NCBI GenBank assembly: GCA_031289815.1
Contig: JAITOS010000084.1
Span: 1 to 14,085 of the forward strand
Reading direction: 5' to 3'
Length of the DNA stretch: 14,085 nucleotides
Source of the DNA: Peptococcaceae bacterium
GTDB lineage: Bacteria; Bacillota; Desulfitobacteriia; Desulfitobacteriales; Desulfitobacteriaceae
The notes beneath the pieces were generated by a model. It ran no database searches. It had not been told where the DNA came from and saw only the letters and a list, made by a program, of their open reading frames with translations. Positions 6,886 through 13,096 of the stretch are shown here, piece by piece (the stretch's first letter is position 1; each line of letters begins with the position of its first letter). Position numbers and translations under genes: made by a program.

Positions 6886-8616
6886 TTACACCTTAAACTG
6901 ATTGACCAAAGCCATAAGATCCTTGGCGGTTTGGGCGCATTGCTCCATGTTATCGACGACGGAGACCGCGTTGCTGCTGATTTCCGTGGTTTTCTCCGCT
7001 AAGAGGATGGTCGTTTGCGCTCCCTCCTGCGTGGCGATCGACACGCCCGCAATCGCGTTGGTGATGCCCTGTAAAGAGGCTAAAAGCTCTTGCGAGGTGG
7101 CGCTCAAGTCGGAAGTCATATCGCTGACATAGAGGGCGTCGTCCGTATAGCTGTCGGTCGCCGCCAGCATGTGGTCGTAATCCTCTTGAACTTCATTGGA
7201 CATGAAACGCAGCAGATTGCTCGAACTGGAGGCCAAATTGCTCACGGCGCTCTTCGCCACGCTCGTGATTTCCTGGATCTTGCTGACGATGTTCTTGGAA
7301 TTTTCCGCCAGGTTACGGATTTCATTGGCGACCACCGCGAAGCCTTTGCCCGCCTCGCCGGCTCTGGCGGATTCGATGGCGGCGTTGAGAGCTAACAGGT
7401 TGGTCTGATTGGTGATTTGTAAAATGGCGTCGGCTAAAATCGTGATTTCTTCCACCGCTTTGGATTCTTCCAGCGCTTGCTCCAGTTCGACCTTCATGGA
7501 ACTGAAAATCTGATCCGCTTTTTGGGCCGATTGATGGATACTGTCTTTCAGCTGGGCGGCGCGATCATTGATTTCGGTGGCTTTGGTCGCGCCTTGCTCC
7601 GCTTTGACCGAAACATTTTCTACCGCGGACTCAATTTCGTTGGCGGCGGAGTTCATTTCCTGGGCGGAGGCGCCGGTTTCTTCCATACCGGCGCTCAACT
7701 GCTCGGTCGCCGCCGAAGAATCAGAAATCTTATCGCCCAGATCGGACATGATCGTATTGCTGGACTGTACTTTCGTTTCCAGATCGACGGCGGCATCGCG
7801 GATAGCGACGATCATGCCGGCCACTTTTCCCCGCATTTGATTGATATTGCCGGCTAACTGGCCGATTTCATCCTTGAGGGAGGCGTATTTTTCCAGCTCG
7901 GTGGTGGACAGATCGCCGTTGGAAATGATATTCGCCACATTGTTCACACTACGCAAAGGAGTGACGATCAGGGAGGCGAGGAAAAAGGCGAGGATCACGG
8001 ACAGGAGGATCCCGACCAAAATGGAGACGACCGTACCGATCAGGGCGCTTCGGTAGGAAGCATTCGCGTGATCAAAATTCAGCAGAGCGTTATTTTCATT
8101 GAGCGCAATCTGAGCGTCCAACGCGGTCGCCAAAGCGGGGATGAGCGTATTGGAAATATAGTCGTACCTCTCCACGGCGGTGTCATAATCATTGTTCTTG
8201 ACGGCTTCAATGGTTGCTGCCCGCACTTCCCGGTAATCTTCCAATACTTTTTGCAAGGTTGCAAAAAGCGCGGTATCTTCCGTATCCTCCACACCAATAG
8301 CGTTTTGATAGACGATCATAGCCGCGTTGGCCGCGTTGGCGCCTTCCTGGATTTGGGATTCATACAAGCTCATTGAATCCCGGTTTTGCGGGAGGGTCAG
8401 GCGCTGTAGGGAAAGACGGTTTTGTTCAACAGCGATGCGGATATCTTTAATGCTACTAATGCCGACCAGTGAATCATCATGAAGCACAACCGCGGCATTA
8501 TGTAGGGAAGAGAGTCCTGAGTAGCTGAGGATCCCTATAAACAGAAGCACCAGACAGACGAGGGCATAACTTATAATTAGTTTTAAGCGGACACGTAAAT
8601 TTTTGAACCAGTTCAT
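6886..8616 (-). CDS. Methyl-accepting chemotaxis protein with periplasmic four-helix-bundle sensor
   Basis: This is a transmembrane chemoreceptor of 576 residues that would signal through CheW/CheA. In order it has TM1 (about 11-32), an extracytoplasmic four-helix-bundle-type sensor domain (about 33-190), TM2 (about 191-218), HAMP (about 219-272) and the coiled-coil signalling domain. The signalling-domain tip is the highly conserved ITNQTNLLALNAAIESARAG...GKGFAVVANEIRNLAE (about 401-438). The sensor belongs to the 4HB_MCP style, and its ligand cannot be predicted. There is no C-terminal CheR-docking pentapeptide; the protein ends LVNQFKV. The ATG at 8616 follows GAGGAG (8625-8630) by 8 bases. 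A GTG at 8625 overlaps that site and is rejected. No other chemotaxis or flagellar genes are in the window, so this is an orphan receptor. A sigma-28-like promoter candidate lies far upstream (8956-8981). Confidence 0.95.
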   Translation of the reverse strand: MNWFKNLRVRLKLIISYALVCLVLLFIGILSYSGLSSLHNAAVVLHDDSLVGISSIKDIRIAVEQNRLSLQRLTLPQNRDSMSLYESQIQEGANAANAAMIVYQNAIGVEDTEDTALFATLQKVLEDYREVRAATIEAVKNNDYDTAVERYDYISNTLIPALATALDAQIALNENNALLNFDHANASYRSALIGTVVSILVGILLSVILAFFLASLIVTPLRSVNNVANIISNGDLSTTELEKYASLKDEIGQLAGNINQMRGKVAGMIVAIRDAAVDLETKVQSSNTIMSDLGDKISDSSAATEQLSAGMEETGASAQEMNSAANEIESAVENVSVKAEQGATKATEINDRAAQLKDSIHQSAQKADQIFSSMKVELEQALEESKAVEEITILADAILQITNQTNLLALNAAIESARAGEAGKGFAVVANEIRNLAENSKNIVSKIQEITSVAKSAVSNLASSSSNLLRFMSNEVQEDYDHMLAATDSYTDDALYVSDMTSDLSATSQELLASLQGITNAIAGVSIATQEGAQTTILLAEKTTEISSNAVSVVDNMEQCAQTAKDLMALVNQFKV

Positions 8617-8955
8617 TAGCAACACTCCTCTTCAAAATATAGCATAATTTTTTTGCATGAGGCCGAAGTGACGACGGCCATATTGTTAATATCGAAAAAA
8701 TCAGCGCAACTATACAGGCTCATTTGATCATAAGCCTAAAAAAATTTACCGGCGGCTAGGCGCGGCGCGTGGCTGAGCGCTTCAAATCAGGCGTGTAGCG
8801 CGGTCGTATAGGGAGGACATTTCCTTCTTGGAGGACACATAAGGGAGCGGCTCGATATTTCCCGCTCCGTGAGGGCGTGAGCTACCGCATGATGGCCAGT
8901 GGGGAGGCTTAAAAAGGGTAAGAACAAAATTTTTTTCAATAGATCTCCCTGCTTT

Positions 8956-8981
8956 CTATCGGCGACATGGGTGAGATTTTA
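8956..8981 (-). promoter_or_regulatory. Sigma-28 (SigD/FliA)-type promoter candidate facing mcp
   Basis: On the minus strand TAAA (8981-8978), 14 bases, then GCCGATAG (8963-8956) matches the motility sigma-factor pattern TAAA-N14-16-GCCGATAA/T at all but the last base. It points at the chemotaxis gene, as expected for a receptor, but lies about 340 bases before its ATG, so a long leader is implied. No better-placed promoter was seen. A TGC-TATATT at 8636-8644 would start transcription inside the Shine-Dalgarno sequence. Confidence 0.5.
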
Positions 8982-9027
8982 AGGTGAGATGTCAATAGGG
9001 ATGAGCTTCTTTCAGCGCTGCCGATAG
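8956..9027. repeat. Nested inverted repeats (three-way-junction-like)
   Basis: CTATCGGC (8956-8963) is perfectly complementary to GCCGATAG (9020-9027). Directly stacked inside it, GACAT (8964-8968) pairs with ATGTC (8989-8993), whose loop carries GGTGAG twice. The remaining 26 bases have only a weak AGC/GCT third stem. It overlaps the sigma-28-like promoter. It could be a structured RNA, a protein-binding site, or two divergent -10-like boxes. Confidence 0.5.
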
Positions 9028-9120
9028 CTTCACTATGCGCAGATCGAGGGTATTTTATCCGGCGGAAACGACGCCCGCTGTCCCTTCATACGAACGGCTG
9101 GGATCCACATAGCACGCAGC

Positions 9121-9149
9121 TTGACAAACGCTGAAATAAAATATAGAAT
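9121..9149 (+). promoter_or_regulatory. Sigma-A promoter of the ylxM-ffh-ribosomal operon
   Basis: A perfect TTGACA (9121-9126), a 17-base spacer and TAGAAT (9144-9149, 5 of 6) form a near-consensus promoter. The predicted transcript start, near 9156, is about 36 bases before ylxM. An 8-bp hairpin (CCGTAAAG 9154-9161, CTTTACGG 9170-9177) then lies at the very 5' end of the mRNA, immediately before the Shine-Dalgarno GAGGGAG (9181-9187). Confidence 0.88.
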
Positions 9150-9191
9150 AGCACCGTAAAGCAAATTTCCTTTACGGAAAGAGGGAGTCCT

Positions 9192-9572
9192 TTGAAAAAA
9201 CTGGCGAAGATGGCTTTGTTAGTGGATTTTTATGGATCACTCCTGACGGAAAAACAGCAAAGGGTCTGGGAGCTTTATTTCTCTGAGGATCTGTCGTTAA
9301 GCGAGATCGCCGAGCTCGAGGGAATCAGCCGTCAGGCCGTATATGACCTGATCAAACGCACGGAAAGGATTCTCACGGAATACGAGTTCAAGATGGGCTT
9401 GATTGCCCGCTTCTTATCTGAGAAAAAGACCCTGAGCCAAGCGCTGAAATTGCTGAAGCCGATGGCTAGCGAGCATTTTCTCCAGCGGGATCGCTGGGAG
9501 GACTTCTCCCGCGCGCGGCAGATGATGGTGGAAACGTTGGCGGAATTTGACGAATTGGATAGCGTCACCTGA
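9192..9572 (+). CDS. ylxM: YlxM family protein (UPF0122), SRP-associated HTH protein
   Basis: YlxM is a small helix-turn-helix protein encoded directly before ffh in Bacillota. In streptococci it has been reported to act with the signal recognition particle, and its fold resembles sigma-factor region 4. The 126-residue protein shows the family signature LLVDFYGSLLTEKQQRVWELYF, then the HTH (LSLSEIAELEGISRQAVYDLIKRTE, about 34-58), and a helical tail. The TTG at 9192 was chosen because AGAGGGAG (9180-9187) sits 4-5 bases upstream. The ATG at 9210 is an alternative that would remove six residues (MKKLAK) and also fits the family. It ends 39 bases before ffh and is the first gene of the operon driven from 9121-9149. 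Confidence 0.93.
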   Translation: MKKLAKMALLVDFYGSLLTEKQQRVWELYFSEDLSLSEIAELEGISRQAVYDLIKRTERILTEYEFKMGLIARFLSEKKTLSQALKLLKPMASEHFLQRDRWEDFSRARQMMVETLAEFDELDSVT

Positions 9573-9611
9573 CGCCGGTGAGAACGATTAAAAAATAAAG
9601 GCGGGAACCCT

Positions 9612-10979
9612 ATGTTTCAGAGCCTAAGTGAAAAACTTCAAGATACCTTTAAACGTCTGCGCGGCAAAGGCAAGCTCACGGAGCAGGACGTCAGCGATGC
9701 GATGCGCGAGGTGCGCGTGGCCTTGCTGGAAGCGGACGTCAACTTTAAAGTCGTCAAGGATTTTGTGGCGAAGGTAAAGGAACGCTCCATCGGCCAGGAG
9801 GTACTGGAATCCCTTTCTCCGGGACAGCAGGTCGTCAAGATCGTCAATGAGGAAATGGTGGCCCTGATGGGCGGCGCCGCCAACAAGATTCAGATCGCTT
9901 CCAAACCGCCGACGGTCATTTTAATGGTAGGGCTGCAAGGCGCCGGCAAAACGACGCAGGCGGCGAAGCTGGCGCAGCTGCTAAAAAAACAGGGAAAACG
10001 CCCGCTGTTGGTAGCCTGTGATATTTATCGTCCGGCGGCCATCAAGCAATTGCAGGTGCTGGGAGAACAGATTGACGCGCCGGTCTTTTCACTCGGACAG
10101 CAGCCGCCGGCGAAAATCGCGCAAGAGGGCCTGCGGCACGCCTTGTCTCAGGGGAATGACGTCGTCGTCATCGATACGGCCGGTCGCTTGCACATCAATG
10201 AAGAGTTGATGGCGGAGCTTCAGGATATCAAAAAGATTGCGGAACCGCATGAAATTCTTTTGGTGGTGGACGCCATGACCGGACAGGACGCGGTGAACGT
10301 AGCGGAGACCTTCCATCAGGAGTTGGGCCTGGACGGCGTGATATTATCCAAATTGGACGGCGATACGCGAGGTGGGGCGGCTCTGTCGGTCAGAGCGGTG
10401 ACAGGTTGTCCGATTAAGTTTGTCGGCACGGGAGAAAAAATCGACGCCCTGGAACCCTTTCATCCCGATCGGATGGCGTCGCGGATTTTGGGGATGGGGG
10501 ATGTTCTCACCCTGATCGAAAAGGCGCAGCAGAGTTTTGACGATAAAAAAAGCCAGGAAATGGAAGAAAAACTGAGAAAATCAGAATTCACCCTGGATGA
10601 TTTTCTGGAACAGATGCAGCAGCTGAAAAAGATGGGGCCGCTGTCGTCCCTCCTGGAGATGATCCCAGGACTCGGCAAGCAGATGAAGGATGTTCAGATC
10701 GATGAAAAAGAGATGATCCACGTCGAGGCCATGATCTATTCGATGACGGCGGAAGAAAGACGCAAACCGGCGATCATTAAGGATTCGCGTAAGAAGAGAA
10801 TCGCCAGGGGCAGCGGGCGCAACGTGCAGGACGTGGGTCGTTTGCTTCGGCAGTTTGAGCAGATGCAGAAAATGATGAAACAATTCTCCGGCCTGGGCAA
10901 GCTCCCGGGCATGGGGAAGAAAGGGAAGAAGGATAAGAAAAGCAAGGGCTTGCCCATGCAGTTTCCCTTTAAGTTTTAA
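9612..10979 (+). CDS. ffh: Ffh (SRP54), signal recognition particle GTPase
   Basis: Ffh binds signal sequences of nascent membrane and secreted proteins together with 4.5S RNA, and delivers ribosomes to FtsY and the SecYEG channel. The 455-residue length is normal. The N domain (1 to about 90) contains the ALLEADVNFKVV motif. The G domain has the P-loop GLQGAGKTT (107-115), the DIYRPAAIKQL insertion-box region, DTAGR, and SKLDGDTRGGAALS. The C-terminal methionine-rich M domain (about 325-435) has the conserved KMGPLSSLLEMIPG and the SRP-RNA-binding SRKKRIARGSG. It is followed by a lysine-rich tail. The ATG at 9612 has a modest Shine-Dalgarno (AAAGG, 9597-9601). I saw no SRP RNA gene in the window. 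Confidence 0.98.
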   Translation: MFQSLSEKLQDTFKRLRGKGKLTEQDVSDAMREVRVALLEADVNFKVVKDFVAKVKERSIGQEVLESLSPGQQVVKIVNEEMVALMGGAANKIQIASKPPTVILMVGLQGAGKTTQAAKLAQLLKKQGKRPLLVACDIYRPAAIKQLQVLGEQIDAPVFSLGQQPPAKIAQEGLRHALSQGNDVVVIDTAGRLHINEELMAELQDIKKIAEPHEILLVVDAMTGQDAVNVAETFHQELGLDGVILSKLDGDTRGGAALSVRAVTGCPIKFVGTGEKIDALEPFHPDRMASRILGMGDVLTLIEKAQQSFDDKKSQEMEEKLRKSEFTLDDFLEQMQQLKKMGPLSSLLEMIPGLGKQMKDVQIDEKEMIHVEAMIYSMTAEERRKPAIIKDSRKKRIARGSGRNVQDVGRLLRQFEQMQKMMKQFSGLGKLPGMGKKGKKDKKSKGLPMQFPFKF

Positions 10980-10998
10980 GGGAGAGCCTTTTACCCGC

Positions 10999-11027
10999 TT
11001 GAAACGCTAACCCAGAATCAATATAGA
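10999..11027 (+). promoter_or_regulatory. Internal promoter candidate before rpsP
   Basis: TTGAAA (10999-11004, 5 of 6), a 17-base spacer and TATAGA (11022-11027, 4 of 6) lie in the 76-base gap between ffh and rpsP. Such a promoter would allow the ribosomal-protein part of the operon to be expressed more strongly than ffh. The match is moderate. Confidence 0.45.
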
Positions 11028-11055
11028 GTAAATCCAGATGAGGAGGTGAAAATTG

Positions 11056-11319
11056 ATGGCTGCAAAAATTCGTTTACGTCGCATGGGAGCGAAGAAAAAT
11101 CCCTTTTATCGTATCGTGGTTGCGGATACGGACTCGCCGCGTGACGGGCGTTTTATTGAAGAAATAGGATACTATGAGCCGACGAAGAATCCGGAAGTAT
11201 TGAAGGTTGACGAAGAAAGGGCGCTGAAATGGCTGTCTGACGGGGCGCAACCCTCAGATACGGTAAAATCCTTACTGCGTCAGGCCGGAATTATCGCTAA
11301 GTTCCAGGCGAAGAACTAA
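11056..11319 (+). CDS. rpsP: 30S ribosomal protein S16 (bS16)
   Basis: bS16 binds 16S rRNA and is needed for 30S assembly. The 87-residue protein is easily recognised by MAAKIRLRRMGAKKNPFYRI, VVADTDSPRDGRFIEEIGYY and the C-terminal GAQPSDTVKSLLRQAG. The ATG at 11056 follows a strong AGGAGGT (11041-11047) by 8 bases; the TTG codon immediately before it (11053) is not needed. Its position after ffh and before khpA, rimM and trmD is the conserved order in Bacillota. It may have an extra internal promoter (10999-11027). Confidence 0.98.
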   Translation: MAAKIRLRRMGAKKNPFYRIVVADTDSPRDGRFIEEIGYYEPTKNPEVLKVDEERALKWLSDGAQPSDTVKSLLRQAGIIAKFQAKN

Positions 11320-11343
11320 GTTCGTGTTCGGGGGTGATTAGTT

Positions 11344-11574
11344 ATGAAGGAACTGGTTGAAGTTTTAGCCAAGGCATTGGTAGATCACCCGGATCAGGTG
11401 GCCGTCCTTCAGACGGATACGGAGAAAACCGTCAATCTGCGGCTGATGGTCGCGCTGGAGGATATGGGAAAAGTGATCGGCAAACAGGGAAAAATAGCGA
11501 ACGCCATACGTACAATGGTGAAAGCCGCTGCCGTCAAGGATGGTCGGCGGTTTCACGTGGACATCGATCAGTGA
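11344..11574 (+). CDS. khpA: KhpA, KH-domain RNA-binding protein
   Basis: This 76-residue single KH-domain protein carries the RNA-binding loop GKQG within KVIGKQGKIANAIRTMV (about 41-57), the hallmark of KhpA/YlqC. KhpA pairs with KhpB/Jag in Bacillota and influences cell elongation and RNA fate; its RNA targets here are unknown. The ATG at 11344 follows GGGGTGAT (11331-11338) at normal distance. It lies between rpsP and rimM, as in most Bacillota. Two hairpins follow the stop codon and may limit read-through into rimM. Confidence 0.95.
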   Translation: MKELVEVLAKALVDHPDQVAVLQTDTEKTVNLRLMVALEDMGKVIGKQGKIANAIRTMVKAAAVKDGRRFHVDIDQ

Positions 11575-11578
11575 CGAA

Positions 11579-11624
11579 AAGAAGGGCTTTAGCCCTTCTT
11601 TAGCATAAGACGCCGGTGTCGGCG
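11579..11624 (+). terminator. Tandem hairpins between khpA and rimM, possible attenuator
   Basis: The first hairpin has perfect 10-base arms AAGAAGGGCT (11579-11588) and AGCCCTTCTT (11591-11600), best drawn as a 9-bp stem with a 4-base loop. It starts only 5 bases after the khpA stop codon. The arm itself ends in CTTCTTTA rather than a clean T-run. A second, smaller stem CGCCG-gtgt-CGGCG (11611-11624) follows, with a GGTTATTTTC tract after it. Termination is probably partial, since rimM, trmD and the methyltransferase lie downstream with no convincing promoter of their own. Confidence 0.6.
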
Positions 11625-11684
11625 GGTTATTTTCTTGGGCGGGGAGATCGGTTTGGCTTTTCAGGATAGGAGAGAAGGCGAGTC

Positions 11685-12206
11685 ATGGATACGGATACGG
11701 TGTTAATTGGTAAGGTTACGCGGGCCTTTGGCGTGCAGGGAGCATTGAGGGTCTATCCGATTACGCATGATCCGCAGCGCTATAAAGACTTAAAGGAAGT
11801 CATTCTCCAATTTGAAAATAATACGCCGCGGCGCTTTAGCGTGCGGGAGGCGCAGGTCTATGCCGATTGCGTTTGTTTGGCTTTGGACGGTATCGGCGAC
11901 CGGGAGCAGGCGGAAGCCTGCCGGGGATACGAGGTGCGGGTTGACCGTAAGGACGTGCCGCCCTTATCCGAGGGCTGGTACTATTTTGAGCTGGAAGGGC
12001 TAAAGGTGTATGAAGGCGAGGTTTATTGGGGAACGCTGAAGCAAGTAGTGCAGACGGGCGCAAATGATATTTATCTGGTCGCCGGGCCCCAGGGGGAGAT
12101 CTGTGTACCGGCGCTGAAAAGCGTAGTACAAGAGGTCGATCTGGAGCGGGGGATCATGCAAGTGACCTTACCGCCGGGTCTGGTTGAGGATGAGGGGAAG
12201 CCATGA
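11685..12206 (+). CDS. rimM: RimM, 16S rRNA processing / 30S maturation factor
   Basis: RimM binds S19 and helps mature the 30S head. The 173-residue protein has the N-terminal RimM barrel (VLIGKVTRAFGVQGALRVYPIT...) and a C-terminal PRC-barrel domain (about 95-170, GWYYFELEGLKVYEGE... to LPPGLVE). Length and motif order are normal. The ATG at 11685 is preceded by AGGAGAGAAGG (11668-11678). The stop codon overlaps the trmD start in ATGA (12203-12206), which indicates translational coupling of the two RNA-maturation genes. The 110-base gap after khpA contains the two hairpins described separately. Confidence 0.97.
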   Translation: MDTDTVLIGKVTRAFGVQGALRVYPITHDPQRYKDLKEVILQFENNTPRRFSVREAQVYADCVCLALDGIGDREQAEACRGYEVRVDRKDVPPLSEGWYYFELEGLKVYEGEVYWGTLKQVVQTGANDIYLVAGPQGEICVPALKSVVQEVDLERGIMQVTLPPGLVEDEGKP

Positions 12207-13096
12207 AGCTGTTTACGGTGCTGACCCTGTTCCCGGAAATGTTCGCGCCGGTAAGGGAAAGCATTCTCAAACGGGCGCAGCAGGCGGGAAAGTTAAAAAT
12301 TAATGTCGTGAATTTTCGGGATTATGCGCTCAGCAAGCATAAAAACGTGGACGATATTCCTTATGGCGGCGGCGCCGGGATGGTGCTGAAACCGGAACCG
12401 CTGTACGCTGCCGTGAGGGCGCTGCCGGAAAGCGCGGGGCGGCGCAGCGTGATTCTTTTGACGCCCCAGGGCAGGGTTTTTGATCAAGCTCTGGCGGCGG
12501 AGCTCAGTCAGTATGATGAATTGGTCTTTATCTGCGGGCATTATGAGGGCTATGACGAACGTGTCCGCTCCTTGGCCGATGAAGAGATATCGGTGGGGGA
12601 TTTCGTCGTGACCGGCGGCGAATTACCGGCGATGATCATGATCGACGCGGTCAGCAGATTATGGCCGGGCGTCCTGGGAGACAGTCTGTCGGTGGTGGAA
12701 GAATCCCATAGCGGGGAACTGTTGGAATACCCGCACTATACCCGCCCGCCGGAATTTGCGGGACTTCAGGTACCGGAAGTGTTGTTATCCGGGCATCACG
12801 CCAATATCGCCCGCTGGCGGCGTAAAGAAGCGTGGCGGCGTACTTTTTTGCGCCGTCCGGAGATCATTGAGGGCATACTGGAGCGGCTGCTGCTGAGCGG
12901 CGACGATTATTTATTGCTGGAGGAATTGGCGCGGGAAATGCCGACGCTGGCCGAGCTGCGGGAGCGGTGGCAATTTGCCCGCCCGCCGCTGAAAGCGCGG
13001 AAAAATCGCCGCGCCGGCAAAGCGGAGCAAGAGGATGGGGAGGGAATGAATTCTGGCCGAGATCTATGTGGCGCTGATCCACGCTCCGGTGTATAA
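12203..13096 (+). CDS. trmD: TrmD, tRNA (guanine37-N1)-methyltransferase, with extended C-terminus
   Basis: TrmD methylates G37 next to the anticodon, using S-adenosylmethionine, and prevents +1 frameshifting. It is a SPOUT-fold dimer with a trefoil knot. Seen here are LTLFPEMFAPVRESI, DDIPYGGGAGMVLKPEPLY, the knot/cofactor motifs CGHYEGYDERV and EISVGDFVVTGGELPAM, and the C-terminal LLSGHHANIARWRRKEA. At 297 residues it is about 50 longer than the usual roughly 245. The extra tail (from about residue 255) is basic then nondescript (LKARKNRRAGKAEQEDGEG), and its last ~15 codons are shared out of frame with the following gene. The ATG is fixed by the ATGA overlap with rimM. The unusual tail may reflect a frameshift or simply a drifting C-terminus. 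Confidence 0.96.
   Translation: MKLFTVLTLFPEMFAPVRESILKRAQQAGKLKINVVNFRDYALSKHKNVDDIPYGGGAGMVLKPEPLYAAVRALPESAGRRSVILLTPQGRVFDQALAAELSQYDELVFICGHYEGYDERVRSLADEEISVGDFVVTGGELPAMIMIDAVSRLWPGVLGDSLSVVEESHSGELLEYPHYTRPPEFAGLQVPEVLLSGHHANIARWRRKEAWRRTFLRRPEIIEGILERLLLSGDDYLLLEELAREMPTLAELRERWQFARPPLKARKNRRAGKAEQEDGEGMNSGRDLCGADPRSGV

Larger units (their letters stand above)
8617..9120. other. Gene-free region between the divergent mcp and ylxM operons
   Basis: There is no open frame of useful length with a ribosome-binding site on either strand. Contents: a short GGCCG/CGGCC hairpin (8661-8679); a hairpin with near-complementary arms AGGCTCAT and ATAAGCCT (about 8717-8738); a direct octamer GGAGGACA at 8812-8819 and 8830-8837; a perfect 7-bp stem GGAGCGG/CCGCTCC (8844-8850, 8862-8868); and a larger nested inverted repeat at 8956-9027. 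I saw no conserved core of a known riboswitch, SRP RNA, RNase P RNA, tmRNA or tRNA. If the sigma-28-like promoter is real, about 330 bases of it is mcp leader. Confidence 0.6.

Noticed and set aside
8636..8644. TGC-TATATT on the minus strand as the mcp promoter
   Set aside because: It is a fair extended -10 box, but transcription would start within the Shine-Dalgarno sequence (8625-8630), leaving almost no leader.
8785..8870. tRNA-like look of the stretch containing GTAGCGCGGT and GGCTCGATATTTCC
   Set aside because: I tried to fold it as a cloverleaf. The acceptor, anticodon and T arms do not pair in the right geometry, and GGAGCGG pairs locally with CCGCTCC instead. There is no support for a tRNA or a clear tRNA remnant.
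8617..9191. SRP (4.5S) RNA, RNase P RNA, tmRNA or c-di-GMP riboswitch in the gap near ffh and mcp
   Set aside because: None of the conserved core motifs that I can recall for these RNAs (for example the GGAAGGAAGCAG-type SRP loop or the GEMM GCAAACC/ACGCAAAGCC cores) is present on either strand.
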